A stretch of DNA of 64,000 nt. Origin: Crocinitomicaceae bacterium. GTDB lineage: Bacteria > Bacteroidota > Bacteroidia > Flavobacteriales_D > Crocinitomicaceae. Made by a program: the position numbers and the translations under genes. The stretch is taken from the NCBI GenBank assembly GCA_024643725.1, contig JAHEMJ010000012.1, positions 290,796 through 354,795 on the forward strand, read 5' to 3'. Under the pieces are notes generated by a model. That model was not told the origin of the DNA and did no database searches. It saw only the letters and a program-made list of their open reading frames with translations. This document shows, piece after piece, positions 1 to 11,542 of this stretch (its first letter is position 1; each line of letters opens with the position of its first letter).

Positions 1-362
1 GCCCATTTGCGGCACAATTTAATCGCTGTTTCAACGGCTTCAGCACCGGTATTCATTGGAAGGACTTTGTCGAATCCGAAAGTTTCTGTGACAAATTTCT
101 CGTAGTGTCCAAGTGAATCATTGTAGAATGCGCGCGAAGTCAAAGCCAAGGTTTGCGCCTGGTCGATGAGTGCTTGCGTGATTTTCGGGTGACAGTGTCC
201 TTGGTTCACCGCAGAGTAAGCCGATAAAAAATCATAGTATTGTTTGCCGTCCACATCCCAAACATGTACGCCTTGACCTTTGGAAAGTACCACAGGCAAC
301 GGATGGTAGTTGTGTGCTCCGTACTGATCTTCTAATGCAATGTGTTGGGTAGATTGGCTCAT
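1..362 (-). CDS. rocD: ornithine aminotransferase, N-terminal part
   Basis: Cut off by the left edge; only the first 120 codons are present. The product is a class III PLP-dependent aminotransferase, by similarity ornithine--oxo-acid transaminase, which converts ornithine plus 2-oxoglutarate to glutamate semialdehyde plus glutamate in the cytoplasm. The frame starts [19 protein letters not shown], continues with [10 protein letters not shown] and [17 protein letters not shown], and reaches [18 protein letters not shown], the small-domain and PLP-phosphate-binding signatures of this family. The ATG at 362 is the only sensible start before the conserved region. The PLP lysine lies beyond the window and cannot be checked. 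The gene diverges from the dab operon. Other class III aminotransferases are possible, but the [12 protein letters not shown] motif is typical of ornithine aminotransferases. Confidence 0.88.
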   Translation of the reverse strand, partial: MSQSTQHIALEDQYGAHNYHPLPVVLSKGQGVHVWDVDGKQYYDFLSAYSAVNQGHCHPKITQALIDQAQTLALTSRAFYNDSLGHYEKFVTETFGFDKVLPMNTGAEAVETAIKLCRKW

Positions 363-446
363 AGTGATGTGGTAATTGGGTTTTTGTACAAACGTGGCAA
401 AGATAAGCAAAGGAAATGTGAAAATAAATTAACAAGAATTTTAAAA

Positions 447-474
447 TTGATATTCACATAATACATTACATTTG
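447..474 (+). promoter_or_regulatory. Bacteroidota-type promoter of the dab operon
   Basis: A TACATTTG box (467-474) matches the Bacteroidota -7 consensus TAnnTTTG, with a TTG about 17 nt upstream (447-449). The GTG start at 479 follows within 5 nt, so the transcript would be nearly leaderless. Assigned by consensus only. Confidence 0.5.
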
Positions 475-478
475 TCTC

Positions 479-850
479 GTGAAGCTGATTAGTCGTTTAT
501 GTTTGATTTTCTGCGCATTGAGTATTTTTATCAATGTGGCATTAGGTGGAACGTTGCTTTCGACAAAGAAATTGACGTTTTCAGCTAAGCAAGAAAGCAA
601 AACAATTGTCTTCCAAAAAGTAGTAGAAGACTTCCATTTAAATGCGACAGAGTTCGAAGAAGATGTTGAATTGGACGGTGATGAAGACCTAGATTTTGAT
701 TTTCACATCGTTTCTTACCACACTGCACCAACGACATACCAATTTCAGTTTCCATTCTTCCATTCTTCGAAGATAGAATTCAACCACATTGACTATAAGT
801 CAATACGAAAAGTCCCGTTTTTCATCACTTATGAAAATTTTAGAATATAG
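479..850 (+). CDS. small exported protein upstream of dabA
   Basis: A 123-aa protein of unknown function. It begins at a GTG right behind a promoter box and has a clear Sec signal peptide (residues 1-23, basic MKLISR, hydrophobic core, ALGG cleavage region). The mature part is short, with a very acidic stretch around residues 58-75 (EFEEDVELDGDEDLDFDF) and an aromatic C-terminal half. I recognise no domain. It is the first gene of the inorganic-carbon operon and stops 53 nt before dabA, so it may be a periplasmic accessory of the transporter. That role is inferred from position only. Confidence 0.6.
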   Translation: MKLISRLCLIFCALSIFINVALGGTLLSTKKLTFSAKQESKTIVFQKVVEDFHLNATEFEEDVELDGDEDLDFDFHIVSYHTAPTTYQFQFPFFHSSKIEFNHIDYKSIRKVPFFITYENFRI

Positions 851-903
851 AATCGATTTCGTATTGGCTTAAAAATCAATTGTATAACGAATTCTATATT
901 TCT

Positions 904-3375
904 ATGAATCACCCATTTCAACTTGAAAAAGTTGTTGAAGAATTAAAACACTTTTTACCATCCCAAGCTCCGTTAAAGGACTTTATTCACCACAATACCT
1001 TGCATGCTTTTCAGCATGATTCGTTCCATCTTGGATTGAAAAAGTCCAACGAAATGTTCGGATACAAGACGTATTTGCAGTTAAGTGAATACCGAAAATT
1101 ATTCGAGCAGGGAAAAATCAAAGAAAGTGTATTGGATCATTTCTTACCCGAGGAAGATCAGGCCATGTGGAAAACACGTTTGCTTTCTACAGACTACAAT
1201 GAACAAGTCAATCCACGCATTGGAATGCTTCGTTCCAATTGGAAGTCGAAGTACAAAATGGATTTGGATAATTTCACGCATTCCACCTTGTTTAGAATAA
1301 CTAGTAGTTACTTGGATCAAGGAATTTCCGTTTGGAGTTTCCCCATCAAGGAACTCGGTTTTTTAGATGCTATTCGACACTTGGAGTCAAATGGCAACGT
1401 GAGTTTCTTTCATGCGAAGCGCGCGAAGAACTTATTGATGAAATCCGACCTTCGATTGGAGGATTGCTTGCAGTTACTTGTTGGCAAAGAGGACTTATAC
1501 GAACGTTATTTGTTCGACCAACAATTTGCACATCCAGGATATGCTGGAATGGTATCCGTACTCTCGGGAAATGCTACCGCGCTGATCGATGAAAGAAAGA
1601 TCGATTTAGTGGAGTGGATGACCTTTGAGTGTTTGTTGGAAATTGATGCGCTAGACGCCTATTTTGGCGAAATTTGGACACCAATCGGAATCAAAGTGGA
1701 GGAAGAAATCCCTGATTTATTTGCGCCAGTTGTGATGGATGAGTTAGCTGAAGTGAAACGCATATGGCAAGAAGCCTATGAGTGGACTTATTATAACCAA
1801 GTCCTGAGTGGATTAAAAGAAAAGTCGCAAGTGGTAGAGAAAACGCCGGAGATGCAAGGCATTTTTTGCATCGATGACCGTGAATGTTCCATTCGTCGCT
1901 ACATTGAGGAAGGACATCCAGGTGTTCAAACCTTTGGTACAGCTGGATTCTTTGGAGTGGAATTTTATTTCCAACCCTATGGATCAACCTTCAGAACAAA
2001 GGTTTGTCCAGCACCAGTCACACCAAAATACCTCATTAAAGAAATGGCGAACGAAGCGAAATCAGATAAAGAATTTCACTTTGATGCACGTTCGTATGGA
2101 CTCATTTTTGGTTGGATTTTAACGCATACCATGGGATTCTGGTCCGCATTGAAGTTAGCGCTAGCCATCTTTAAACCATCTTTGAATACCGTTGCTGTTT
2201 CCTCAAACGGACACATGCATCCGAATTCTACCTTGGTCATTGAAAACCAAGCTGGAGAAATGACAGAAGATGGATTACAACTTGGATTTTCCATCGATGA
2301 AATGACCGATCGCATTCAAGCCTTGTTGATGAGTATTGGCTTGAATACATCCTTTGCACCGTTGATTTATGTGGTTGGACATGGGTCCAGTAGTTCGAAC
2401 AATACCCACTATGCAGGGTACGATTGTGGAGCTTGTTCTGGTCGTCCAGGTTCCGTGAATGCACGTGTTATTTGTCACATCGGGAATCATCCAGTGGTTC
2501 GACAAAAACTGAAAGAACGCGGCATTGAGATTCCAGAGACTACGCAGTTTGTTCCGGTATTGCACGACACAAGTCGCGATGAATTCATGTACTATGATTT
2601 AGCAACCTTATCGACAGAAAACACTCAAAAGCACCAAGTGAACAAACGATTATTTGATCAAGCTTTGGATTTCAACGCAACAGAAAGATCACGAAGATTT
2701 GTGGTGATGAATTCGAAAAAGGCAGTGAACAAAGTACATGAGCAGGTGAAATTACGTTCCGTTTCGCTGTTTGAACCTCGTCCAGAATTGAATCATGCGA
2801 CAAATACCTTATGTATTGTAGGACGCCGTTCATTCTCACGTGGATTATTCTTGGATCGTCGTTCGTTTTTAAATTCATTTGATTACGAAGTAGATCCAGA
2901 AGGAAAGTATCTTTCAGGAATTCTCAATGCGGTGGCGCCCGTTTGTGGGGGAATCAATTTGGAGTATTATTTCTCTCGCGTGGACAATCAAAAATTGGGA
3001 GCAGGGACAAAACTTCCTCACAATGTGATGGGATTAATTGGTGTTGCGAATGGAATCGATGGAGATTTCAGAACTGGATTACCAAGTCAAATGATTGAGG
3101 TACATGATCCAATGCGTTTGTTGGTGATTGTGGAACATTTTCCAGAAGTGGTTTTGAAAACAATCCAAATGAATCCAGCAACCTATGAATGGTTTCTGAA
3201 TAGCTGGGTAAATATCGTCGCATTCCATCCAACGGAAAAACAGTTTTATCTGTTTGCGAATGGCGCTTTCACCCCTTATGATTTACCTCAAGAACCGTTG
3301 GCACATGTAGAAGATGCCATGAAGTTTGTCACAAGTGAATTTGAGAATTTACCGGTTGTTGAATTAACACATTAA
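904..3375 (+). CDS. dabA: DabA, inorganic carbon transporter catalytic subunit (DUF2309)
   Basis: The 823-aa product belongs to the DabA/UPF0753 (DUF2309) family, the beta-carbonic-anhydrase-like half of the DAB complex, which hydrates CO2 to bicarbonate at the inner face of the membrane driven by ion flow through DabB. Putative zinc and active-site residues are present: C322 and D324 in the CIDDRE motif, H493 in VVGHGSSSSNN and C508 in GYDCGACSG. The His-to-Cys spacing of 15 equals that of the studied Halothiobacillus protein. The ATG at 904 is preferred; an in-frame TTG at 880 would add eight residues without homology. dabB follows after 6 nt. In the best-known operons dabB precedes dabA, so the order here is reversed. 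Confidence 0.93.
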   Translation: MNHPFQLEKVVEELKHFLPSQAPLKDFIHHNTLHAFQHDSFHLGLKKSNEMFGYKTYLQLSEYRKLFEQGKIKESVLDHFLPEEDQAMWKTRLLSTDYNEQVNPRIGMLRSNWKSKYKMDLDNFTHSTLFRITSSYLDQGISVWSFPIKELGFLDAIRHLESNGNVSFFHAKRAKNLLMKSDLRLEDCLQLLVGKEDLYERYLFDQQFAHPGYAGMVSVLSGNATALIDERKIDLVEWMTFECLLEIDALDAYFGEIWTPIGIKVEEEIPDLFAPVVMDELAEVKRIWQEAYEWTYYNQVLSGLKEKSQVVEKTPEMQGIFCIDDRECSIRRYIEEGHPGVQTFGTAGFFGVEFYFQPYGSTFRTKVCPAPVTPKYLIKEMANEAKSDKEFHFDARSYGLIFGWILTHTMGFWSALKLALAIFKPSLNTVAVSSNGHMHPNSTLVIENQAGEMTEDGLQLGFSIDEMTDRIQALLMSIGLNTSFAPLIYVVGHGSSSSNNTHYAGYDCGACSGRPGSVNARVICHIGNHPVVRQKLKERGIEIPETTQFVPVLHDTSRDEFMYYDLATLSTENTQKHQVNKRLFDQALDFNATERSRRFVVMNSKKAVNKVHEQVKLRSVSLFEPRPELNHATNTLCIVGRRSFSRGLFLDRRSFLNSFDYEVDPEGKYLSGILNAVAPVCGGINLEYYFSRVDNQKLGAGTKLPHNVMGLIGVANGIDGDFRTGLPSQMIEVHDPMRLLVIVEHFPEVVLKTIQMNPATYEWFLNSWVNIVAFHPTEKQFYLFANGAFTPYDLPQEPLAHVEDAMKFVTSEFENLPVVELTH

Positions 3376-3381
3376 TAGATC

Positions 3382-5262
3382 ATGGAACTTACATTTAAAT
3401 TCTTTATTCATTTTTTCATTCTGTTGCCATTGGTCAGCTTTACCCTAAGCTTATTTATCCCAAAAAAGAATGAAAATATGCTTTCTGTTCTAGCGTATAC
3501 ATCAGTAGGATTACAGTTTTTGGTCAGCGTCTTTTTTACCTATCAATGGGCAAGTCATGGATTTCCGGAAATCAACCTGAAAGAATTCTCGGTTTATCAG
3601 ACAGGGAATTATGATTTCTACTTGGATTTTTACTTTGATAAAGTAACGATGGTCTACCTCTTGTTGGGATCGTCCTTAACGTTTTTAATCACCATTTATT
3701 CACGGTATTATTTACATAGAGAGGAAGGATACAAGCGTTTCTTTAACACGATTTTGTTTTTCTTTTTAGGATTCATCATCATCATTTTCGCAGGTAACCT
3801 AGAAACGATGTTCATTGGATGGGAAGTCCTAGGAATTTCTTCCTTCTTGCTCATTGCCTTCTACCGAGATCGTTATTTACCAGTAAAAAATGCCTTAAAG
3901 GTATTCTCGGTTTACCGAATTGGCGATGTCGGAATTATCCTAGCCATGTGGTTGTCCCATCATTTGTGGCACGAAAACATTTCGTTTGCGAAGCTACACA
4001 ATTCAGAATTGGTCCATGAACACATCATGCAGAATTCCTTGGTTGGATTAGCCATTGCTTTTATGTTCTACATTTCAGCGGCGGCGAAATCAGCACAGTT
4101 GCCTTTTTCGTCATGGTTGCCACGTGCGATGGAAGGACCGACACCATCTAGTGCCATTTTCTATGGTTCTCTTTCTGTGCATATTGGAGCGTTTTTGATG
4201 TTGCGAACGATACACTTCTGGGAGAATCAAATCGTTTTCAAGGTGTTTCTCATTTTTTCAGGACTATTAACCGCTGTCATTGCAACGTTTATCAGTCGAG
4301 TGCAAAGCTCCATTAAATCACAAATTGCATATGCATCTATTGCACAAATCGGTTTGATTTTCATCGAAATCGCGTTGGGTTGGGAAGTATTTGCGTTGGT
4401 GCACATCGTAGGAAATGCTTTTCTACGTACCTACCAGTTGTTGATTTCACCATCTGTTGTGAGTTACAAAATCCGCGAGCAATTTTATCATTTTAAGCGC
4501 AAATCAGCAACATTGGAAGATTCAATGCCAAAACGTTTTGAGTATGCCTTTTATATCTTAAACTTAAAGGAGTGGAACTTGGATAATTTGATGTATAAAA
4601 TTCTTTGGAATCCCCTAAAGAAAATGGGTAGAAACTGGCAATTACTGAATTTCAAATTCGTTTTTTACTTCATTGGATTTGTGATTCTTTCCGGATTGAT
4701 ATTAATTCAATTTAGAGATCAAATGCCCGCATTATTACGCCATCAATTGCCGTTTTTCTTTGCCTTCTCTGGATTTATGATTGTGGTGAAAGCATTTACA
4801 GAAAAGGACAGTGTGCGAAAAAGTTTAACTTTAATCATGTTGAACCACGTCGCGATCGCTATGGCGATTTCGTTTAATGAACATTACGACTTCATGCACA
4901 ATTTCTGGTATTTGAGTGGAATTGTTGCGAGTTGGTTGATTGGCTTATTAATCATCAATTACTTGCGCAACAAAGAAGAGTGGATCAGTTTAGATCAATT
5001 CTACGGACACGTGTACGAGCACCCAAAAGCAGCCATTGTATTTTTGATTTGTTGTTTGGGATTGGCAGGATTTCCAATTACGCCATCCTTTGTCGGAGAG
5101 GATTTGATTTTTTCGCACATCCATGAAGATCAAATTGCGCTTGCCTTTTTTACAGCCATGAGTTTAGTGATTAACGGACTGGCAACCGTACGTATTTATG
5201 CACGTGTGTTTTTAGGTCCACACATCAAAACCTATCACGAAGTAGCGAAACGCTCTTCCTAG
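3382..5262 (+). CDS. dabB: DabB, NuoL-like ion-translocating subunit
   Basis: A 626-aa integral membrane protein of the proton-conducting membrane transporter family (NuoL/ND5/MrpA-like), with about 14 or more hydrophobic segments. The family signature is clear: FIGWEVLGISSFLLIAFYRD near residues 147-166, the SAAAKSAQLPFSSWLPRAME segment around 234-253 and GPTPSSAIFYGSLSVHIGA just after. Paired with DabA it forms the membrane half of the DAB inorganic-carbon accumulation complex, coupling an ion gradient to CO2 hydration. It is not part of complex I here, because no other nuo or mrp genes are nearby and dabA is directly upstream. SulP follows after 29 nt. Confidence 0.93.
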   Translation: MELTFKFFIHFFILLPLVSFTLSLFIPKKNENMLSVLAYTSVGLQFLVSVFFTYQWASHGFPEINLKEFSVYQTGNYDFYLDFYFDKVTMVYLLLGSSLTFLITIYSRYYLHREEGYKRFFNTILFFFLGFIIIIFAGNLETMFIGWEVLGISSFLLIAFYRDRYLPVKNALKVFSVYRIGDVGIILAMWLSHHLWHENISFAKLHNSELVHEHIMQNSLVGLAIAFMFYISAAAKSAQLPFSSWLPRAMEGPTPSSAIFYGSLSVHIGAFLMLRTIHFWENQIVFKVFLIFSGLLTAVIATFISRVQSSIKSQIAYASIAQIGLIFIEIALGWEVFALVHIVGNAFLRTYQLLISPSVVSYKIREQFYHFKRKSATLEDSMPKRFEYAFYILNLKEWNLDNLMYKILWNPLKKMGRNWQLLNFKFVFYFIGFVILSGLILIQFRDQMPALLRHQLPFFFAFSGFMIVVKAFTEKDSVRKSLTLIMLNHVAIAMAISFNEHYDFMHNFWYLSGIVASWLIGLLIINYLRNKEEWISLDQFYGHVYEHPKAAIVFLICCLGLAGFPITPSFVGEDLIFSHIHEDQIALAFFTAMSLVINGLATVRIYARVFLGPHIKTYHEVAKRSS

Positions 5263-5269
5263 TTTTAAG

Positions 5270-5281
5270 TTTAACGTTAAA
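5270..5281. other. 12-bp perfect palindrome between dabB and sulP
   Basis: TTTAACGTTAAA in the 29-nt gap between dabB and the SulP gene. Too short for a terminator and lacking a T-tract; it could be an operator or chance. Confidence 0.25.
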
Positions 5282-5291
5282 TTAATAAAGT

Positions 5292-6887
5292 ATGAAAATG
5301 AACATGCCAAAAGATGGATGGCAAGGATTAAAGGAGAATTTCTCCGCGGATGCATTGTCCGGATTTCTTGTCTTTTTACTCGCACTTCCTTTGAGTTTAG
5401 GAATTGCGAAAGCGAGTGAGTTTACTCCGATTTATGGACTTCTAACAGCCATGATTGGTGGAATTATTGTCAGCTTTATTGCTGGCTCACCACTCACAAT
5501 TAAAGGTCCAGCAGCTGGACTTATCGTCATCGTTGCCGGATCGGTAACAGAATTAGGTCACGGAAATACCGAGTTGGGTTGGCACCTTGCCTTGGGTGCA
5601 GTAGTGATTGCAGGAATTATCCAAGTACTTTTCGGAGTATTGAAGTTGGGTAAGTTTAGCGACATTTTCCCGCTTTCAGCTGTACACGGAATGTTGGCTG
5701 CCATTGGAATCATTATCATGAGTAAACAAATCCACATTTTAGCGGGTGTTTCTCCAATGACACCAGAAGGAAAATCCATGGTCGAGCCACTTGAATTATT
5801 AGCCTTGTTAAAAACAACCATTCCGAATTTCTTTGCGCACAAGGATGTGGCGATTATTGGTTTAACTTCCCTTGCCATCGTTTTCGGTTGGCCAATGTTG
5901 AAAGTGAATTTCTTGAAAAAAATTCCAGCGCCACTTGTTGTTCTTCTTGTTTCCATCCCAATGGCCATGGCTTTTGGATTGAAAAACACGGATGACTTCA
6001 AACCATTATTGACTTTCGATAAAGGATTCTTTGATATTCTTGGAGTGAATGTGAGTTTTGACGGATTCCATCAAATGGGAACTTTCATCAAGTTCGTGAT
6101 CATGTTTGCATTAGTCGGAAGTTTAGAGGCCTTGTTGACGGTGAAAGCGATCGACATGATGGATCCATTCAAACGCAAATCGAACTACAACAAAGATTTA
6201 ATTGCTGTTGGATTGGGTAACATCATTGCAGGTGTTTTTGGTGGACTACCGATGATCTCAGAAGTTGCTCGTTCTTCTGCCAATGTTAATAACGGTGGAC
6301 GCACACGTTGGGCAAATTTCTTCCACGGTGTTTTCATCTTAATCTTCTTGATTTTTGCTGTTTCCTTCAGTAACTTGATTCCAATGACTGCATTGGCGGC
6401 CATGTTAATTGGAGTGGGATGGAAGTTAGCGCATCCAAAAGAATTTGGACACATGTTTAGAATTGGTCCAGATCAGTTGGTGGTATTTTTGGTTACGATC
6501 GTAGTTACTTTAGCAACGGATTTGTTGTTAGGTATCGCAGCAGGAATCATCTTGAAAATCATCCTTCACTTATTCCGCGGAGTATCCTTGAAAAGCATCG
6601 TAAAATCAGAATTCACCGTTGAAAACAATGTCATTCATGCACATGGATCTATTGTTTTCTCCAACTTCTTGAAATTACAAGCGGCTATTCAAAATTTCGC
6701 ATTTACTGAGCAAATTCATTTGGATGTTTCTCAATGTAATTTCATTGACCACTCATCCATTGAGGCTTTGCATCACTTAGAGGCTGATTTTAAAGCACAA
6801 GGTGGATTATTGGATGTGATTGGTTTAAATCACTTCGAAAATGTACATGGTTCAACGCACCATTTAGCTGCCCGCAAAAGAAAATAA
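5292..6887 (+). CDS. SulP-family anion transporter with STAS domain
   Basis: A 531-aa inner-membrane permease of the SLC26/SulP family. The N-terminal two thirds are strongly hydrophobic and carry the signature LSGFLVFLLALPLSLGIAKA (about residues 20-39) and SPLTIKGPAAGLIVIVAGS. A MISEVARSSANVNNGGRTRW segment lies near residues 320-340. The C-terminal 90 residues form a STAS domain (VENNVIHAHGSIVFSNF, HLDVSQCNFIDHSSIEALHH). Family members carry sulfate, bicarbonate or other anions. Sitting in the dab operon, it most probably moves bicarbonate, as in other SulP-carbonic anhydrase pairs. The substrate is inferred from neighbours. Confidence 0.9.
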   Translation: MKMNMPKDGWQGLKENFSADALSGFLVFLLALPLSLGIAKASEFTPIYGLLTAMIGGIIVSFIAGSPLTIKGPAAGLIVIVAGSVTELGHGNTELGWHLALGAVVIAGIIQVLFGVLKLGKFSDIFPLSAVHGMLAAIGIIIMSKQIHILAGVSPMTPEGKSMVEPLELLALLKTTIPNFFAHKDVAIIGLTSLAIVFGWPMLKVNFLKKIPAPLVVLLVSIPMAMAFGLKNTDDFKPLLTFDKGFFDILGVNVSFDGFHQMGTFIKFVIMFALVGSLEALLTVKAIDMMDPFKRKSNYNKDLIAVGLGNIIAGVFGGLPMISEVARSSANVNNGGRTRWANFFHGVFILIFLIFAVSFSNLIPMTALAAMLIGVGWKLAHPKEFGHMFRIGPDQLVVFLVTIVVTLATDLLLGIAAGIILKIILHLFRGVSLKSIVKSEFTVENNVIHAHGSIVFSNFLKLQAAIQNFAFTEQIHLDVSQCNFIDHSSIEALHHLEADFKAQGGLLDVIGLNHFENVHGSTHHLAARKRK

Positions 6888-6888
6888 C

Positions 6889-7647
6889 ATGAAAAAGTTA
6901 CTTTTTCAAATCATTGTGATGGTGGGCATGGGAATGCCTGCCATCCTTACTGCTCAGAAAATCATAAGTCCACAAACACATGGTTGGGCCATGTATGTCG
7001 GGACACACAAATTGACGGATAAATTCAGTTTGATGACAGAGTACCAATGGCGTCGTGCGGATGGATTCAATTCTTGGCAACAATCGTTGATGCGCTTGGG
7101 ATTAGAATACAACGTCAATCCAAATGTATCAGTTATGGCTGGATACGCTTGGGTGAAAACCTTTCCCTACGGCGATCAACCGATTCTCCACGAATTTGAT
7201 GAAAACCGCATCTTCGAACAAGTCAACTTGAAAAGTAAAATCGGAAACATTGATATTCAACATCGTTACCGCTTAGAACAACGTTTCTTGGAACAATATG
7301 CGAAAGATGCATCGAACAATATCGTTCAAGTAGATCCTGTTTTTCGTCAACGCGTGCGTTACCGTGCAATGGCGATGATTCCATTGTCGCGAAAAGAAAT
7401 GGCGGATAATACGCTGTTCATGAACGTGAACGATGAGGTGTTTTTAGGATTCGGTTCAGGCATTGGTAAAAACATCTTGGACCAAAATCGTTTCATTGCT
7501 GCTTTGGGATGGAGATTCGACAAGAACTTTAATGTGCAAGTTGGATACCTCAATCAGTTTGTTGTGAAACCGGATGGACTTAAAATGGAACGCAACAATA
7601 CCTTGTGGATCTCCACAACGTACAACTTGGATTTCACTAAAAAATAA
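6889..7647 (+). CDS. DUF2490 outer-membrane beta-barrel protein
   Basis: A 252-aa exported protein starting one base after the SulP stop, so translationally linked. Residues 1-22 (MKKLLFQIIVMVGMGMPAILTAQ) form a Sec signal peptide. The remainder consists of alternating amphipathic strands ending in aromatic residues (YVGTHKLTDKFSLMTEYQWRR, VMAGYAWVKT, IQHRYRLEQRFLEQ), the pattern of the DUF2490 family, which is predicted to form a small outer-membrane barrel. It is the last gene of the dab-sulP operon and may provide an outer-membrane path for bicarbonate or another anion. That role is inferred from position; the family has no settled function. Confidence 0.82.
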   Translation: MKKLLFQIIVMVGMGMPAILTAQKIISPQTHGWAMYVGTHKLTDKFSLMTEYQWRRADGFNSWQQSLMRLGLEYNVNPNVSVMAGYAWVKTFPYGDQPILHEFDENRIFEQVNLKSKIGNIDIQHRYRLEQRFLEQYAKDASNNIVQVDPVFRQRVRYRAMAMIPLSRKEMADNTLFMNVNDEVFLGFGSGIGKNILDQNRFIAALGWRFDKNFNVQVGYLNQFVVKPDGLKMERNNTLWISTTYNLDFTKK

Positions 7648-7669
7648 ATCTTATACTCTCCAAGCAATA

Positions 7670-7707
7670 TTCAGCCGGTAAGTCCTACTTATCGGCTGAA
7701 CTTTTTT
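7670..7707 (+). terminator. intrinsic terminator of the dab-sulP operon
   Basis: A 13-bp stem, TTCAGCCGGTAAG (7670-7682) with CTTATCGGCTGAA (7688-7700), one G-U pair and a 5-nt loop, followed by CTTTTTT. It lies 22 nt past the DUF2490 stop and insulates the operon from the GH109 gene. Confidence 0.92.
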
Positions 7708-7709
7708 AG

Positions 7710-9982
<2,273 letters not shown>

Positions 9983-9990
<8 letters not shown>

Positions 9991-11023
9991 ACAACAAGAG
10001 CGATCGATTGCCAATGATTATTTGAAATCACTTTCGACCAAAGTGATGCGCATTACCTTGCTGAAAGGTGGATTGATTCACAAAACCTTCCTTGTCGAAG
10101 CGATGAATGGCGAATCGTATGTCCTGCAGGGAATGAATACACAAGTATTTAAAAATCCCAATTTAATTGTGCTCAATCAACAGAATATTGCTCGCTTCTT
10201 GGCGGAAAAAAAATACCCCAAATTTTCCTTGGAGTTGCTGTCAAACGCACAGCAAAATTATTTACTTCAGGATACCAAAGGACAAACTTGGCGAATGTTC
10301 AAAGCCATTACACCGAGTAAAAGCATGGAAGTGTTGACCCATCCAAAACAAGCCTTTGAAGCAGCAAAAGCATTGAGTGAGTTTCATGCCTTTTTACGTG
10401 AATATCCTGCGGAGGAAATTCAGGCAAGTATTCCCGGCTTTCTAGATTTCAAAAATAGGTTGACCTATTATCAGCACGCAAAAGAAGCCGGAATTCCCTA
10501 CCGAAAAACCCAAGCGCGCAGTTGGATGGAAAAAGTCACGCGGTATCAGTCGGTATTGGATGATTATTTTCGCATCGAACCGTTCTTACCCATACGTGTG
10601 ATTCATGCCGACCCCAAGTTGAGTAATTTTTTATTCGACGCCAATGGTAAAAAGGTACTAGCCTTAATTGATTGGGACACGATCATGGCGGGATCCATTT
10701 TGTACGATATTGGCGACATGATTCGTTCGTTTTGTCAAGTAGGCGCGGAGGATTCAGAGCATCAAACGGCGTTCTTTCAGGCTGAAATATTAAAAGAAAT
10801 TTTGACAGGATACGTGCATGGACCGATGAATGATCATTTGACGGATGTAGAACGAGCACATTTTTTACTAGGTGCCAAAGCCGTTATTCTCATTCAAGGA
10901 ATTCGATTCTTGAGTGATTATTTATTGGGCGATTTGTATTATTGGGTAGAGGACGAAACACATAATTTGCGTCGTGCCAAAAACCAATTTAAAATGCTCG
11001 AAGAATTGATGGATTTAGAGTGA
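9983..11023 (+). CDS. NahK-like N-acetylhexosamine 1-kinase (APH fold)
   Basis: A 346-aa aminoglycoside-phosphotransferase-fold kinase. The catalytic loop VIHADPKLSNFLF (HxDxxxxN) and the metal-binding LIDWDTIMAGSILYDIGD are intact. Comparison from memory with bifidobacterial NahK shows close matches along the chain: YVLQGMNTQVF, QTWRMFKAI, and the C-terminal GIRFLSDYLLGDLYY with HNLRRAKNQFKMLEE. NahK phosphorylates GlcNAc/GalNAc at the anomeric carbon using ATP. The ATG at 9983 gives a short 8-nt overlap with the upstream gene and is preferred; an in-frame ATG at 9953 would add ten residues. The stop abuts the stop of convergent kdsC. Confidence 0.82.
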
Positions 11024-11542
11024 TTACCATTCAAAAGCAGCGTCGCTCATCCATTTTCCTTGAACGCGTAAGGTTTGTTCGATGAGGTCACGTACGCAAG
11101 CTTTTCCGCCATCGTAAGGACTTTGATAATGCACGCGTTGTTTTACATCTGCTACGGCATCTTGTGGACAAGCAGAAAGTCCCGCTACTTGAAGCACCGG
11201 AATATCTGGAATATCATCACCCATGTATGCAATTTCTTTATCCTGTAATTGAAATTCCGCTTTGATCTCTTCGTAGCAAGCTATTTTCTTATGGGCGCCT
11301 AAGTACACACGTTCCATGCCTAGTCCCAAAAGTCGATCGCGTACTTCGGTTGAATGTCCGCCGGTGATCGCAAAAATGCGATAACCCATTTTCGCAGCAT
11401 ATTGAACGGCATACCCATCCTTGGAATTCAATGCACGTACGATTTCATCCTTCAGTAAATACACCTTTCCATCTGTGAAGACACCATCTACATCGAAAAT
11501 AAAGGTGCTAATGTGATTTAAGGCAAGTTTGTAACTAGTCAT
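11024..11542 (-). CDS. kdsC: KdsC-type 3-deoxy-D-manno-octulosonate 8-phosphate phosphatase
   Basis: A 172-aa HAD-superfamily phosphatase of the cap-less C0 type. HAD motif I is FIFDVDGVFTDG (residues 14-25), motif II lies in FAITGGHST and motif III/IV in AYMGDDIPDIPVLQVAGLSACPQDA. This matches KDO-8-phosphate phosphatases, which make KDO for lipopolysaccharide in the cytoplasm; the 172-aa length is right for tetrameric KdsC. It overlaps the DUF2520 gene by 8 nt and is the last gene of a secA-DUF2520-kdsC leftward operon. Related KdsC-like enzymes acting on other sugar phosphates cannot be excluded, as no kdsA or kdsB is in view. Confidence 0.85.
   Translation of the reverse strand: MTSYKLALNHISTFIFDVDGVFTDGKVYLLKDEIVRALNSKDGYAVQYAAKMGYRIFAITGGHSTEVRDRLLGLGMERVYLGAHKKIACYEEIKAEFQLQDKEIAYMGDDIPDIPVLQVAGLSACPQDAVADVKQRVHYQSPYDGGKACVRDLIEQTLRVQGKWMSDAAFEW

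Noticed and set aside
904..3375. Several long antisense and out-of-frame open frames within dabA and secA
   Set aside because: They lie inside well-supported genes with intact motifs and show no domain features.
3382..5262. DabB as a complex I or Mrp antiporter subunit
   Set aside because: No other nuo or mrp genes adjoin; it is directly downstream of dabA.
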